From Adenophora triphylla var. japonica (lineage: Eukaryota; Streptophyta; Magnoliopsida; Asterales; Campanulaceae): a DNA stretch of 64,000 nucleotides. Positions 1 through 12,100 of this stretch are shown piece after piece. The translations under genes were made by a program, and so were the position numbers. The stretch covers positions 467,001 through 531,000 of the forward strand of contig JAFEMH010000745.1 of the NCBI GenBank assembly GCA_022495995.1. The letters are read 5' to 3'. The notes beneath the pieces are model-generated. The model made no database searches, had not been told where the DNA came from, and saw only the letters and a list, made by a program, of their open reading frames with translations. Position 1 is the first letter of the stretch. Each line of letters starts with the position of its first letter.

Positions 1-65
1 GCTGCGGATGATGCTGAGGTGCCAATGTCTGTGACGCTTGGTCTTTCTCGCGACGTCCTCTCGGG

Positions 66-728
66 GTGATGGGGCAATCAGTGGCCGGAGCTCTGGATGG
101 CTGGACTTTGCACGCATCACTTGCGATGGTGGGTTCCCATTGGAAGATTCTGAGACTTGTAGGACCGCTCGGGAGGTATGTTGATCGTCGGAGTGCGGGC
201 TGTCTCGAGACGTCTTTCTATATTCCATCATTGGTTACGCGCGGTACGAGGGAAGCAGTGCCACCGATCGATCCCGAGTTATGCAGCTACCTTCGAGGTG
301 GGATCTCTCGTGGATGGAGGATCCTTCGACGCTATTTCTTGCGATCACCCGGTGGTAGCAATACACGTCCTTTCCCTGCCCGAGGGTTCTCTTTCACCGG
401 AGAGGGCACGTGCAATCGCAAGATGCTCCGGCCAGTACGAAGAGTGTATGGGGAGACACAGATGGCTATCTTGTGGAGACGGAGTGGCTGTTGAGTGCGA
501 TCACACAGACGGCTCGACTTTGAGGAGGACGAAGCGAGGGCTAACCACAGGAATCGTCTTGGCGATGCCATGGGCGATTATGTGGCAAGTCTTGATCGGG
601 AGGCCAATCAAAGCACTATGATGATGGCTTTCCAAGCGAGGCGGCTCGAGACGAGCCGAGAGAAAGAAGCTGTGTTGGCAACCGCTGAGCTTGACGGAGG
701 CGTCGGGAAGGGTCCACAGGCCGGGTAG
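66..728 (+). pseudogene. possible antisense extra ORF of the Tat-type element, broken
   Basis: Short open frames lie on the plus strand, opposite to the pol genes of the neighbouring element and beyond the integrase end. The frame at 495-728 reads as a charged, helix-like protein stretch (DFEEDEARANHRNRL and following), unlike random sequence. Tat-lineage gypsy elements are known to carry extra ORFs in antisense between pol and the 3' LTR, some with a plant-mobile-domain-like product. Position and strand fit that; no domain can be named from what is visible. The frame at 66-494 may belong to the same broken ORF. It could also be chance coding in GC-rich DNA. Confidence 0.3.
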
Positions 729-1281
729 AAGGCTGCCCAGGAATATTTCCTGCACCGAAGGTGAAGAACACTCGCTTGGGGAAAAGGGAAGGGAAGAAGG
801 ATGAAGGACCTGAAGTACGGGAAACTAGGTTGACCTTCTTTGTCGAGTATCCACCCATTGTCATTGCGAACACATTAATTGATTAATGTTTTATTGTAGT
901 TTTGCTAGCGTGTAGCGAGTGAGGAGTTGACCGTGCTTGAACTCATCAAAGATTGTTTTAACCGTTATGAATTTGTAGGTTAAATGAAAAGAGTTTTTCG
1001 AAACATAAGCAATTGATGCTTATTATATATTTTTTTTGTTTTTTAGACAGAACCAATGATGGCTGCCTACATTCCCCTTTTACAATTGGACTAAGGGGCT
1101 CAGGTCACCGTAGTTCGACACTTTTAGGTGAATTTGAGAAAAACAAAGACAAAAGAAGTGCGACCCTGTTTTTTACCTGGATCATTAGCGGGAATGTATC
1201 CAGTTGGGTATTACTCTTTTAGCACTTTAATTTTACTAAGGGGACGGTGTATGGGGAAGGATAGTTGACTCGTGCTCTTCA

Positions 1282-2284
1282 TCAAATGAAGTATCTACGG
1301 AGCTTGCTTCCGTTCACGGGGTTAACGAAAGGATTTTCGTCCAAGTCTGCTAACTTCATGGCTCCTATGGAGAAGATTCTTTGTACCACGAACGGTCCTA
1401 TCCAGGTAGGCTCCCACTTTCGAGGGATTGGTGCGTAGGAGGTTTTTCCCTTTAGCACCAAGTCGCCTTCTACGATGTCTCGGATCTTGACTTTCTTGTC
1501 GAATGCTCGTGCCATTACGCTCACGGTAGGCTCGAGTGTGTTCCATGGCTTTCAATCTGCGCTCGTCGAGTAGAGCAAGTTCGTCGTGACGGCTCTGTAG
1601 CCATTCGACTTCGTTGATCCCGTTTTCCAAGAGGACTCGGAGGGATGGAATTTCCAATTCCACGGGTAACATCGCTTCCATTCGTAGGTAAGTGCGAACG
1701 GAGTCTCCCCTGTGGCGGTTCGGCCCGATGTTCGGTATCCCAGAGAGGGCTAGATGTAGCTTTTTGGGCCGGTCCAGGCCTGCGGTGGTCATCTTTCCGA
1801 TTATCATGGCGAGAGTCTTGTTGGTGCCTCTCTTTGCACCATTGGTTTGTGGTACGCAAGGAGAAGACTGTGACGTGTGACTACGAATTCGGTCAGTAGT
1901 TGGTCACAATATCCTTCGAAGTGAGTCCCATTGTCGGATATGATCTCGTTGGGCACTCCGTATCAGCACATGATGCTCTCTCGGATGAACTCGGCCACCT
2001 TCTTAGAATTCGGTACCTTGTACGATCGGCCTACCCGTTTGGTGAAGTAGTCGATCTGACTAAAATGAACTCGTGACCGTTGCTCCTGGAGGAGTGATCT
2101 TCTTAGATGGCGTCGATTCCCACATGGCGAAAGGCCGTGGCGTAGTCATGCGGTAGAAGTTCGTGAGAGGGATGTGATTGAGGTTGGAGAACCGTTGACA
2201 TTTATCGCAGCTTCTGAGCGGCTGGATGCGATAGTATTTCATTGATATCCAATAGTATCCCATACGGAGAATGATACGTGTCAA
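1282..2284 (-). pseudogene. gypsy integrase fragment
   Basis: The minus strand shows the zinc-binding end of integrase (GYYWISM, CDKCQRF) at 2284-2150, then the core with an ISDNGTHF motif at about 1940, which holds the second catalytic Asp, and a C-terminal barrel-like part (GDLVLK, WIGPFVV, KLRRYF) ending at a stop at 1282. Reading changes frame at least twice and an in-frame stop falls before the SDNG motif. In the frame that continues past it, the position expected to hold the catalytic Glu (TNGxxE) reads TNGAKRG, so the residue is lost or hidden by an indel. The family joins retroelement cDNA to host DNA; this copy cannot. Confidence 0.85.
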
Positions 2285-2358
2285 TGCTCGGGCGTTCGTA
2301 TGCGGACCGCGAAGTTCCGTTGTGAACTTCGTTCATTAGCTCGGCGCTTTTTCTTTGT

Positions 2359-3160
2359 TTACACACCGAAGGAGTGGCCTTGAGTGGCGCTTCTTGTATG
2401 CAACATACCCCCGAGAATGACGAAATGGGATGCCGGGCGTTTTAATGCCATCATGTTTTTGGCTTTGATCCCTTCTTTGTATTTTCCATCTTCGCACTTG
2501 TGAAGGAAGCTTCTCCGCTTTGGAAGTCTTGGTAAATACGATTGTACCGGGGGTTCGTCGATCGTTTCTTTTTCTTTTTCGATCTCACGTAATAGGCGGG
2601 TGTTTCCGTCTGCCTGTCCCGAGGGTTTTACTGCTTTCCCTTCGGGAATTTCGACAAGAGGCGAGGTTGCCGGGCGTCTACCAGCGGTTCTGTCTCTTGG
2701 CAAATAGTGAAAAGAGATGTCCTTGAAGCGAGCAATGAGTTCCTCCATGTACGCGTGATACTTCTGAAGGCCGGAATCTCACCGTCTTCCATTTGTTGGA
2801 TACTTGATTGATGATCGATCTTTGAGTCTCCATATACATCCGGCTCTAAGATGTTGCTCGAGGCGGCTTCCAAACTGTTGCGGACAAGCTTCGTGTCTAT
2901 TCTTGCATTGTTGGTTGCTTCAAAATTCGGCTTGATGGTATGGGAGTATGCTCGTCCTTGGGATCGACAAGGAGCATTCCAATACCATTCCCCTTCTTGT
3001 TGGCTGCCGCATCGAAGAAGAGTTTCCAGCGGTTTCTGCTTTGTCATGTGAAAAGATTCCGTCATCCAGGAAATTGCGGATCGGGACCCTTAGGTTCATT
3101 GCTTGGGAAGTCGGCCGGGCGATGCCATTACTGCCGCCCTTTGTTGATTTTCGACCATAT
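2359..3160 (-). pseudogene. gypsy RNase H fragment
   Basis: Minus-strand pieces match the Tat RNase H region: IKPNFEATNN, then VYGDSK, then YMEELIARF and FHYLPRD. In intact relatives these follow each other in one frame; here at least two frameshifts separate them. The domain would degrade RNA in RNA-DNA hybrids during reverse transcription. It lies directly between RT and integrase, as expected for gypsy elements. Confidence 0.75.
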
Positions 3161-3612
3161 ACTTGATGTCGAACTTCGGCCCGGGAAGAATGACCACTTG
3201 GCTAGTCGCATCGAACGGGGATGGCTTGTCAAAGATGATATCTGACGAGGTCCGCTTTGGGAGCAGGAGCCTTGCGTGCGCATGTAGTGTTTGATTTCCG
3301 ACTACCCATGCAGCGGTACAAGTTTTCTACGTCTTTGAGTAGGCGAGTTCACTTCCTTGAAGCTTTCGACTTACGAAGTATATTGCATGCTCAACCTTGG
3401 AATCTTTCTGTTCTTGTGCCGGCATTGCTCCGATTGACGTGTGCATTGCTTGTCGGAATCTGGGAGGTAGTGGCTTGTCTTCATGTGGCGGAGCACGGGG
3501 TGGGGATTAACAGTAGGTCTTGATCTTCTCGAAAGGCTGTTTGGCACTCGGAGTCCCATTTGATGTCGGCATTCTTTTTCATTAGTTTGAACAATGGGCT
3601 CGCGAGAAGATG

Positions 3613-4379
3613 TCAGCTAGTTTGATGAAGCGACGATGTGCTTGAAGTCTTCCCATGAAGCTCTTTACTTACACATCGGGGTTTGAGCGGCTTCATGTCG
3701 ATGATGGCCTTGATTTTCTGGGATCGGCTTCGATACCTCTTTACGTAACCATGTATCCAGTACCTTGCCGCTTGGCGCCGAAGGTGCACTTTGCGGAGTT
3801 CAACCTCATGGAGTGTTTTACAGTACATTGAAGAACTTCCTCGGATCTGTCATGTGCTGCATCTCCACGATCCCTTGGAGTGGATGATCGTATCGTCGAC
3901 ATATACTTCGATTTCTTTGTGTATCATGTCATGGAAGAGAGGCATTGCGGCCGAGTAAGTAACCCCGACGTTCTTTCGGCCGAAGCGGCATGGCCAGGTG
4001 CAGTATGTCCCCAATGGAGTGGTGAAGGCGATCTTGGCTTTGATCCTCCTCGGACATCTTGATCTGGTTGTATCCGGCGAACCCGTCCACGAAGGACTTT
4101 ACTTCGAAATTTGCCGTGGTGTCGACCGGCATGTCGATGTTAGGTAGTGAAATCATCTTTAAAGGCTGGCCTTGTTGAGATCCCTAAATCTACGCGACAT
4201 CGACCTTTCAGTTGGCCTTGGTGACCGATCACGATGTTGGAGAGCCAAGTCGGGTACTCAATCACTCTGATGAAACCAACTCGGAGCATTTTCTCAATTT
4301 CTTCTTTTACTTGCAAGGACCACTCTGGCTTGATCTTGCGCGGCTTACATTTTGGCTGAGGCTTGGATTCGGGATCCAC
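3613..4379 (-). pseudogene. gypsy reverse transcriptase fragment
   Basis: From 4379 leftwards the minus strand gives the RT entry (KPEWSLQVKEEIEKML, GFIR, YPTWLSNIV), then FVDGFAGYNQIKM at about 4110, then the catalytic YVDD box (VYVDDTIIHSK) at about 3885-3910, then KIKAIIDMKPL near 3700. These are in order and at family-like spacing but in different frames, so the gene is broken by several indels although the catalytic motif itself survives. Confidence 0.85.
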
Positions 4380-4615
4380 GGGGGAGTGTGCTCACGATTG
4401 AGGATCGAGTCTGGCATGTCTGGTATGTCCGGGCGAACACGTCAACATACTCCGGAGGAGGCTTATCGGGGCTTCTTTTACGCATCGGCGAAGAAAGCGC
4501 CCACTTGTGTCTCTTTAGGCTCTTGCGCGACCCCCGGAGTTCGCTTTGGTCATAACCTCTTGGCGGCTTGGGCCGGTTGTCCTCTTGGTCAACTACACGC
4601 TCGAGAACTTCTTTA

Positions 4616-4800
4616 ATGTATTGTTCGTTTAATGTATGTACGCTTCTTTATCAATTGAATTATTAACGTCTTTAAAGTTGTTTGTTAACTTATCGGTTGT
4701 TAAAGTGGCAATGAGAGGATACTCAGAAAGGTAAGACTTTTCATTAAACAAGAACGGGAATACATGATTGGCTACAACATTATAGTCCTCCGTAAGGCCG
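4616..4800. other. AT-rich spacer between protease and RT regions
   Basis: About 180 bp of AT-rich sequence interrupt otherwise GC-rich element DNA just upstream (minus strand) of the RT. Ogre elements are described as carrying an intron between the protease and RT coding parts, so this could be its remnant; splice sites were not established. On the minus strand a frame is open through most of the stretch (reading FNEKSYLSEYPLIATL), so it may instead be a coding linker. Confidence 0.35.
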
Positions 4801-5425
4801 TTGGATGACTCCCCGGGAAGGGCTGGACTCGACAGGAGGCGACTCGAGAGGGTTTGAGACCGGGTTTAGGGAGATGTGGAGTGCGGGCCCGGCTTGTCTT
4901 CCAATTACTGCACTGGCTTGCCTTTGGTCGGTGAAAGTTACCCAATTCTTCGGTGGCATTCTTTGGATGCTTGATGAGGGTGCGGGGATCGAGAGGCTTG
5001 GCTTCTGTTGTCCCAATCACGCGATCATGCTTTGTTGTCGGAGCCCGGATCGATCAAGTTGGGCAAGCTCCATGACTTCTTGGCAACAGACTACGTAGAG
5101 TGGTCCATGAGAAATCTTCTATGAATTACTGGTTCCTTGCTTTGGACTTCTTTGTCTCGAATGTGGCCTCGGCGGGTGATCCGAACAACTTGTTTGACAC
5201 GGAGAGTACCTTGAGTTGCTCCTCCAAGTGCAGGATTCCCTTGAATGTGTACTCATGTTGGGTTTGTGGTGGCGATTGGTCCGAGTAGAGCTGTGATGTC
5301 GAGGAACGCTCCCCTTATCGGATTAGCTTTGAGTCTCTGAAACGCTTGAGGTCCCGTGCTAGTTGTTCCATTCTTCTGTAGTCTTGGTGTTGACTATCCA
5401 CAGCTTCTTTCTCATCTTCATCGGT

Positions 5426-6571
5426 TCAGCCGGTCCCTCGATTCTGCTGTCGGTTCCCTTGTTGGTCCCCTCGATTCTTTGTCGGTTCCCTTGGTAAAGT
5501 AATGAGCGAGGTCGAAAACATGTAAGGTCGGAGGTGGGTGTGCCGTCGGAGGTTCCCCTTTTGCGGGTCTCTGCCTTGGTGCGGGCGAGCCTTTTGTCTT
5601 TCTTGATGTCGGCGGTGTTGGCACGTAGCCGAAGCCCCTGGACCGTGGTGTGGTCTTGACTTCAATGACTTGGTGTTGGCCTTGCGGCCTTTCTGCGAGC
5701 CCCGATCTGGGATGAAGTTCATGAGTTTCATCATCCTCATGGCGGGAGGAATCGATCGTGAGACAGTGGAAGGTCCACGTTGCATATTTGGATCTTGGAG
5801 GTTTCGAGTGAATCCGATTAATGGCATGTCGTCATTATGCTTGATTTCCAATCTTGGAATGTCGTTGGTCTTTGGTCCCCTCGGTGGTGACAACATGGCC
5901 GTAGGCTGTGGTTAGCTCGTTGCCTTGCGTGAACTTGAGGCACTGGTGAAGGGTGGATGCCACACCATTGATTTGATGCGGCGGGGACGCCCAGGGATGG
6001 CATTTGTGAAAGTGATTGGAATGTCGACACTTGGAATTCGGTGGGGATCACCCGCTTGCCGAACCGAGATGTTGAGTAGCAACCAGAATTGTACGGGAAG
6101 TAGAGTCGTAGGCCTTGACGGTGTGGGTGAAGGCTTAAGATCTGTGGGCTTGATGTCAAGCGAGTCCATCATCTTGGCGGGCGAGACATTCATTCGGAAC
6201 CTCTTGTCTACCAACACGCGGGAAGCGACGCTCGTCCAGTGGGCCTGTGATGTAGAGCGGCTCATTGTGATCGGCCCCAAATTTTGGAAGGTCCCAAATC
6301 TGTGAAGGTGATAATGTTTCCATAGTGGATGTTGCCGATCATTTGAATGACTTCATGCGGGGTTGCGTCCATGGGGACCATGGTACGGGCCGGGCTTTCC
6401 TCTAGCTTGAGCTTGTGAGGATAAGAGGAGGTGGCAGAGACCAAAGGGAAATGTTCGCTGAGTGCCTTGGTGAGTGAGGATCGGGTCCTCTTTCAAGGAT
6501 TTGCGTCTTCGGGCTGGCCGGATTACAGTGCAGCTCCGTCGGCTTTTTGGTGGCCTTAGGTGGTAATGCAT
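5426..6571 (-). pseudogene. gypsy protease region and following linker, broken
   Basis: The minus strand reads MDATPHEVIQ, GNIHYGNIITFTD, then RVLVDKRFRMNVSPAKMM and DIKPTDLKPSPTP, then TFTNAIPGRP, followed by RMMKLMNFIPDRGSQKGRK. In Tat elements this order is the retropepsin domain and a G-patch-like stretch before RT. The catalytic D-S/T-G is represented by LVDKR, so the active-site triplet is not intact. Frames switch at about 6270, 6100 and 5850. It is a clear match by order, but not functional. Confidence 0.7.
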
Positions 6572-6599
6572 GGATTTGACCCGATCGGGTTAGAACGGC

Positions 6600-9250
6600 G
6601 ACATCGGAGTTTGGTCCCTTGAGCAGTGCTACGAGGTTGAGCCATAGTTAGAGGAGGATTCCTCGTAGCATAGGGCCATATGTCTTCCCTCAACTCATTG
6701 ATTGTGGATGAATTCCGGGAGCTTCGGCGGCTTGGCGGATTACATCCCGGGATGCGCTTAGAGTGCCTCTGCGGGAGGTAACCTACGGTTGTAGCCTTGA
6801 TTGTTCGAATGTCGATTGCACAGTGGTTGCACTGGCGAAGCTGTGCGTTGTTAACCCTCGGGGAGGTTGGAGAGTTCTCGGCTTAAGCGAACGGTCTCCT
6901 TGATCTCTTCACGGTATATCGCGTTCCTTTCCTTCTTGCTTTGAGCATACTCGGGGCATTGCAGGTTGGAGTGCAGCGATACTCGTGGTTTGCTAGTTTT
7001 CCTCCGCTCTGCAGGCCCGGATCAACCTTCTTGCGGCGGAGCTGCGTCGAGAGTTAGCGCTTGCGTTTCTTCCCATGTGAGAATAGCCGGTGCTTCTTTG
7101 AGCTACGTGCGGCGATCTAGGTAAACCTCCATCGGGGAGAGTTTTCTCCTACAGCTTTATACGAGTGGCGGGTATGTCGGAAGGTGAGTACACGGCTTCC
7201 CGAACATCGGCCCATGTGGTAGTTCTTGTCCCGATTGATCGTTTACGTAAACGAAAGTACATGGGTGTGGAATTTCCCTGAGTAGTTGCTCGAGGCAATT
7301 TCCATCCTCCTCCTGTTTTTAAATAGACCTTCCTCCACGAGTTGGCCTTTCAATTTGAGTGCGGCAATGATCCGTTCCCATCCTCCCGAGGACCCTTGGG
7401 AGTCCGGTTTGTTGACTTCATGCCGGCTTGGAAGAGAATGGTTTCATCGTCTTCATCGTCGCTTTCCACGAGAGAACTTGCTTTCCTCGGGAAGGTAAGC
7501 GGCAGGATTCGTTACTGTTGTGTCGTTCCATCTCCTAGGTCATTGGGGACCGTTGACCACCCTTGCACAGCGAGAGGGTTGGATGAGAACGGACGGTAGT
7601 CGGGGAAGTTGCCATGAGCAAAACTCTTGAGGTCGAATTGGTCTAGAGTGGCCTCTAGCTTTACTGTCTGAAGGCACTGTGACACTTTAAGGGCTTGGTC
7701 CACTGTGTAGGTCTTTCGAGCTTGGTCTTCGTCCCAAAGACGACTTTCTTGAGCGGCTAGCTCCATGAGAGCTTTCCTTGCGAGACCCTGGCGATCTCAG
7801 TAGAGTGCGCATCGTCGCCGGTGTCCGAACCGTGATTACATTCAAATCGCCGAATGGCGGGAACACTTGGATTACATTGACGAAGGAAGTCGGGCCAGGA
7901 CATTCCATGCGGCCTTCCTTGATCTCGATCACCAAGAAGTTTGCCCATATACGCTTGATTGACCCGGGGGTATTGAATTACTGCAATGTTGACGGTCTCG
8001 TGATCTCGCTCGATCGCCAAGTCTATCAGCTAGCGATCGGCGCGGGATGTACGAATCGGGGCCGTGACGGCGGGAGTAGAATCGAGCGAAGCATGTTGAT
8101 CTTTGAGGTGGTCATTTCTGTGTCGGAAGGCGGCTACGCCTTGCGGGGAAGACTTTCGCGAGATGTTTTCGGGGTGGGCTGTAGGAAGCGTTCGAGGTTG
8201 ATCGACTTGTAGCGGGGTGAGGAGCTTGGTCTCCTTCGTTGTTGCCCTTGGCCTTGGCGGCGTTTGAGGAGTATAAGCTTGAGCCCGACGGCACGGGCCG
8301 GTTGCAGCCAGGGCGGGTACTCGGAAGTAAAGATGAGCTCGAGCTCGCTTGGCAATGCCTCGTTTACCGTGAGCGAGCGGTCATCGAGGTGACCTTGGTG
8401 TTACGAGAATGCGATGACAGGACCGGATCCTTGGCTTCATCGGGATATACGGAATAGATGATATTGACGAAGTCGTCGTCCTTTACTTGATCGGAGGATT
8501 CCTCGTTGCGTGAATCACGTGCTTCCCAATTATCGGATATTTGCACATCTTGGACTTTGAGCTTGACAATTTCCATGGTATTGGAACCTTGGTCGTAGGT
8601 GACACGATCGGAAGGAGTTCCGTCCTCAAAGCGAGCATGTGAATGCGGAGGTGCCTTGCGGGTGCACCGCGTCCTCGACTCGGAGAGTCCGGATTCATCG
8701 TCATCGATCGCTCAATCCGAGGTGTAGGGGCGTATTGCGTTCGGTTTGCGTTGTTGGAAGCGGCTAGGAAAATCTCGTACCCATCTTGAGAGGAAAGGCT
8801 TAGAGGGAATCCCTCGTGAGGACCTTCCATACGACGGTCATACGGTCGAGATGAGTATGACGATACTTGTCGACCTTTATTACAAAGATCTCCTCGCTTT
8901 GGCGGGGGCGAGAGGAATGAGGAGTTTGAAGAATGCGTGATGAATCTCGTAGCGGGGCGGGGGTTTATGCGCCCGTCATCGCGTAGCGATGTTCGGCGTT
9001 TCCTTCCAATACGCCTTGAATGTTGGAAACGACAGTTGAACTTGATGTATCGGGCGCCGAGTGCACTTTGCTCGAGTACGTTTACATAGTTAGCATCTCC
9101 AGGACTACGAGGATTACGTGAGATTTGCCCGGTAGTCCCTTGGTTGATTCGAAGGAGGTACCCCGGTGCACAGTGCGGACACGCAGCTCTTGTCTCGGCC
9201 GTTTCTATGAGGAAACTATCCCCTCGGATGACTTCAAGATCTCCCTGTAG
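6600..9250. other. GC-rich element DNA without an assignable gene
   Basis: Only short broken frames on both strands. Minus-strand pieces such as TMEIVKLKVQDVQISDNW (about 8575) look like decayed coding DNA. Because protease-like blocks occur on both sides, this may be duplicated or nested gag-pro sequence. No domain is named. Confidence 0.4.
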
Positions 9251-9251
9251 G

Positions 9252-9512
9252 TTAATGAACTTGGCCTTGATGGAGAGTGGAAGCTATGGCTTTCATGTGG
9301 TGTAGCAGGCGTCCCAAAGAAGCTGTGAATTCGGATGGAATGTCCATCACGTGGAATTTTCTTTGGCACCATTTGGGTTTCGAACCGAGTTCCGAGTCAC
9401 TTGTCCCCGGGATGGGACGAGACGAGTTGTCGTAGGCCTTGATAGTCGAGTAGACGGTATCGAGATGGCTTTCATGGATGCGGAGAGCTCGCGTCATGCG
9501 AGAGGAGGACAT
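9252..9512 (-). pseudogene. second gypsy protease-like fragment
   Basis: The minus-strand frame reads TVYSTIKAYDNSSRPIPGT, then FHVMDIPSEFTASLGRLLHHMKAIASTLHQ. This is the typical end of a Tat retropepsin (an LLGRPWLH-like box followed by I.STLHQ), shortened by one residue in the box. It is the second protease-like block in this element, 2.8 kb from the one at 5.8-6.5 kb, which suggests a nested or duplicated copy. Confidence 0.6.
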
Positions 9513-10313
9513 TAACGGCTGACCCGTTATCTACCAATACTCCGGGGAGTGATATGGTGTTGAGTTTGAGAGTGATGTCTGAGCTTCGTTGTGCCCGCGG
9601 CGTCTCTCGGTAAGTCTTCGTCACGAAGCGTGATCATGCTTCCATACGGGCGGGAGTCGTAGATCTCGTCTCTATCCGTAGAAGGAGAGTCATCCGGCCA
9701 TCCGTTTCTGTCTTCCTCTTGCGAGGTAAAGCCTTTGGTGGAACCTCGGGAGTGTGTTGAGGCACTTTGTGGCGGTTGCCGCCCTTGGTTAGCACATTGA
9801 TCGAGTGCGATTGCCAAGGCGACCTTGATCTTCCTTTGCTTAGGTCCGAGCTCGGAAGGCTGGACAAATTGAATCTTGGGCGATCCCGCGGAGGTTGGAA
9901 GCCACATTGTGAGTAAGATTACCAAGATCCGAGGTATTCGAGGTGTCCCAGTCGAATTACGGTTTCGGCGGGACTTTTCGGCTTTCCCTTTGTCTGCTCT
10001 AAAGTTTGCATGGCACGGAGGCAAGAGGGTAGGTTTGGAGTATAGTGCGTAGTAGTCGAACCTCCGGAGGGTTCTCCAAGTGTACCTACCTTTGGTATCT
10101 CCCGGCTTCGTATCTTTCTCTCGATTCTTTGTTGAGAGGATTTCTTCTTTGTTTTCTCGGAGGATTGCTCGGACGGTTTCTCGAGACTCGTACTCCCGGG
10201 CGAGGCGGAGCGATTGCAAACATCGTAGGCGATGTGGACATTAGAGGAGGATCAGTGAAAGAGGCGGGCCGGATTGCTGTGGCACTCTTCTTGGGCACCC
10301 ACTCCAATGGAAT

Positions 10314-11756
10314 TCACTTATTGTTATTATTCGGAAAGGGATTCCCGCGTATTGGGCCCACGGGGCGCTCTAACTTGCCTTCTTCTATCAAGTTACGGAT
10401 TTCGTATCGTAACCCCAAACAATTGTCGGTGGTATGGCCGTGATCTTGCGATGGAAGGCGCAGTATTTTGCTCTTGTCCGCATTGGCTACGGGAACTTTG
10501 GGTTTGTAATTGGCAACGGGCTTAAGGAGACCCTCCTTGATTAACCCTTCCGGCATCTTGCTCGGTGGCATGTCCAACTTGTCGAAGTGTACGACAGTGC
10601 CACAGTAGAAGCTTGTTGCTTTGCGGGGCCCAGGTTTTTACATTGCCGACTATTGTCCACGATGGGCGTAGTTGACGGACGTATCTTTCCCTTTGCCGGG
10701 GCCGGTGCGGGATTGAATGCAAGCTGTTGAGCGGTATACGTATGGGCTGTGCGGTAGCCAACTTTTCCTTGAGATCCTTCTCGAAGCGTGAGCCGGCATT
10801 GACCATGGCCGGAGATGCAGGAAGAAATTGTGGCTGATGAGAGTTCGATGGACGGTCTTAAGCGGGACTTGAAGATCCGCATCTGTTCGTCTTTGGAGAG
10901 TGGCTCCATGATCTCGGAGAGTTTCCGGCTCCATCTCTTGTAGAATTCCCCAACACTTTCATCCGCTTTACGCTCGGTGGTGATTAAGTCCTCGCGACTT
11001 GTTTCCCACTCTAAGTTGGATGCATGCCGTTCCGGGAAGATATTCTTGATCTGTTCCCGGGTGTGGCGATCCGCGAGCTTGACCCTCGAAACCATCGTAG
11101 CAGCGAACTTTTGAGCGTATCTTGGAAGTGGTCGGCCATTTCTTTGGAGGGTTGCTCCTTTTGCTCTCATGCCGAAACGTAGGTGTCGGCGTGCGTTTGA
11201 GACATTCGGTTCCATCGAATCGGTCCATCTCCGGCATTACGAACTTGGCGAGGAGAGGCGTGACCATTCCCGGATACGTGGATTTGAGCGTTTCTGCTTT
11301 GAAATTTGCTCATGGTGGCTTTCGGGTCTTTCATACGCTCGACCATCCGAGGCTAAGGTTGGGTCAGTGGTGGTGTGAGGCTCGGCGCCGGGTGCTACCA
11401 CGTGAGCGGTAGTGATTGGAGGTGGAAGGCTTGGTATATGAGAATATACGGGAGCCTTTTACGGCTGTATCGGGGTTTGTCCCGGTGTTTAGGAATTCGT
11501 GTATAGGCAACGGGACGAACCCGGGAGGGTATTGAGGGATATTGGCATCTGAGATGGTCAGCGGTGCGGGTGATATTGAGTGATAGGTGTAGCACCGGGT
11601 GACCAAAATTGACGGGGTTGCCACGAGAGGTGGCAACATGGAGCCTAGGTCGAATTTGTTTCCTTGGTTGGAAGGCATCCGTAAGTTGGCGGGGGAGGAA
11701 CTTGATTGAAGGTTTGGTGGCTGGTTTTGGGGAATCGTCATCCTCGACCGGGACAA
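10314..11756 (-). pseudogene. gypsy gag fragment
   Basis: Minus-strand frames at 11756-11364 (Pro-rich, YPPGFVPLP), 11215-10541 and 10577-10314 form a broken gag. The central part holds the retrotransposon gag core (LADRHTREQIKNIF, ESVGEFYKRWSRKLSEIM, LSKDEQMRIFKSRLRPS). The last part has the nucleocapsid-like DHGHTTDNCLGLRYEI and LIEEGKL. Gag packages the element RNA. At least two frame changes separate the parts. Confidence 0.8.
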
Positions 11757-12100
11757 AAGTACCGTCGGCGGGGATAGGCTGCTATACCTCGCTCATTCGG
11801 AAAGGCTGTACCACAAAATTCTGGCGATCTTCTTTACGCCTCTTGTGAACCTCACAAGCCCGGATGGCTTCTTCCAATGTCATATACATTACCGGTGGTG
11901 GGGGTCCTTCCCGTCACGATTTCTCGGTGAGCTAGACATGTCGGAAATTCTGCCGAGGGAACCGAGGGAACCGAAGAACCTGACGCCACCGTTACCGTGA
12001 TCCCCGCAAGGCGCTGACCAAAATCTCAGAACCACTTTACGCTCGGCTGCGGGGAACGAAAGGAAGGGTTTAGGCTTGGAAAAGGGTATTTGGCTCAAGG

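Larger units (their letters stand above)
1282..12100 (-). mobile_element. degenerate Ty3/gypsy retrotransposon, Tat/Ogre-type, internal region
   Basis: Read on the minus strand the order is gag (about 11.7-10.3 kb), protease-like (9.5-9.25 kb), an unassigned stretch, a second protease-like block (6.45-5.8 kb), RT (4.4-3.6 kb), RNase H (3.1-2.6 kb), integrase (2.3-1.28 kb). This is the gypsy order with integrase last. The gag zinc-region style (DHGHTTDNC, LIEEGKL) and protease style (IKPTDLKPS, then an LLGRPW-like region) are those of Tat/Ogre elements. Every domain is cut by stops and frameshifts, so no protein can be made. Base composition is distinctly GC-rich with many CpG, unlike the AT-rich DNA to the right. 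The 3' LTR is not recognisable within the window; the candidate 5' LTR is at about 13.15-15.26 kb. Confidence 0.85.
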
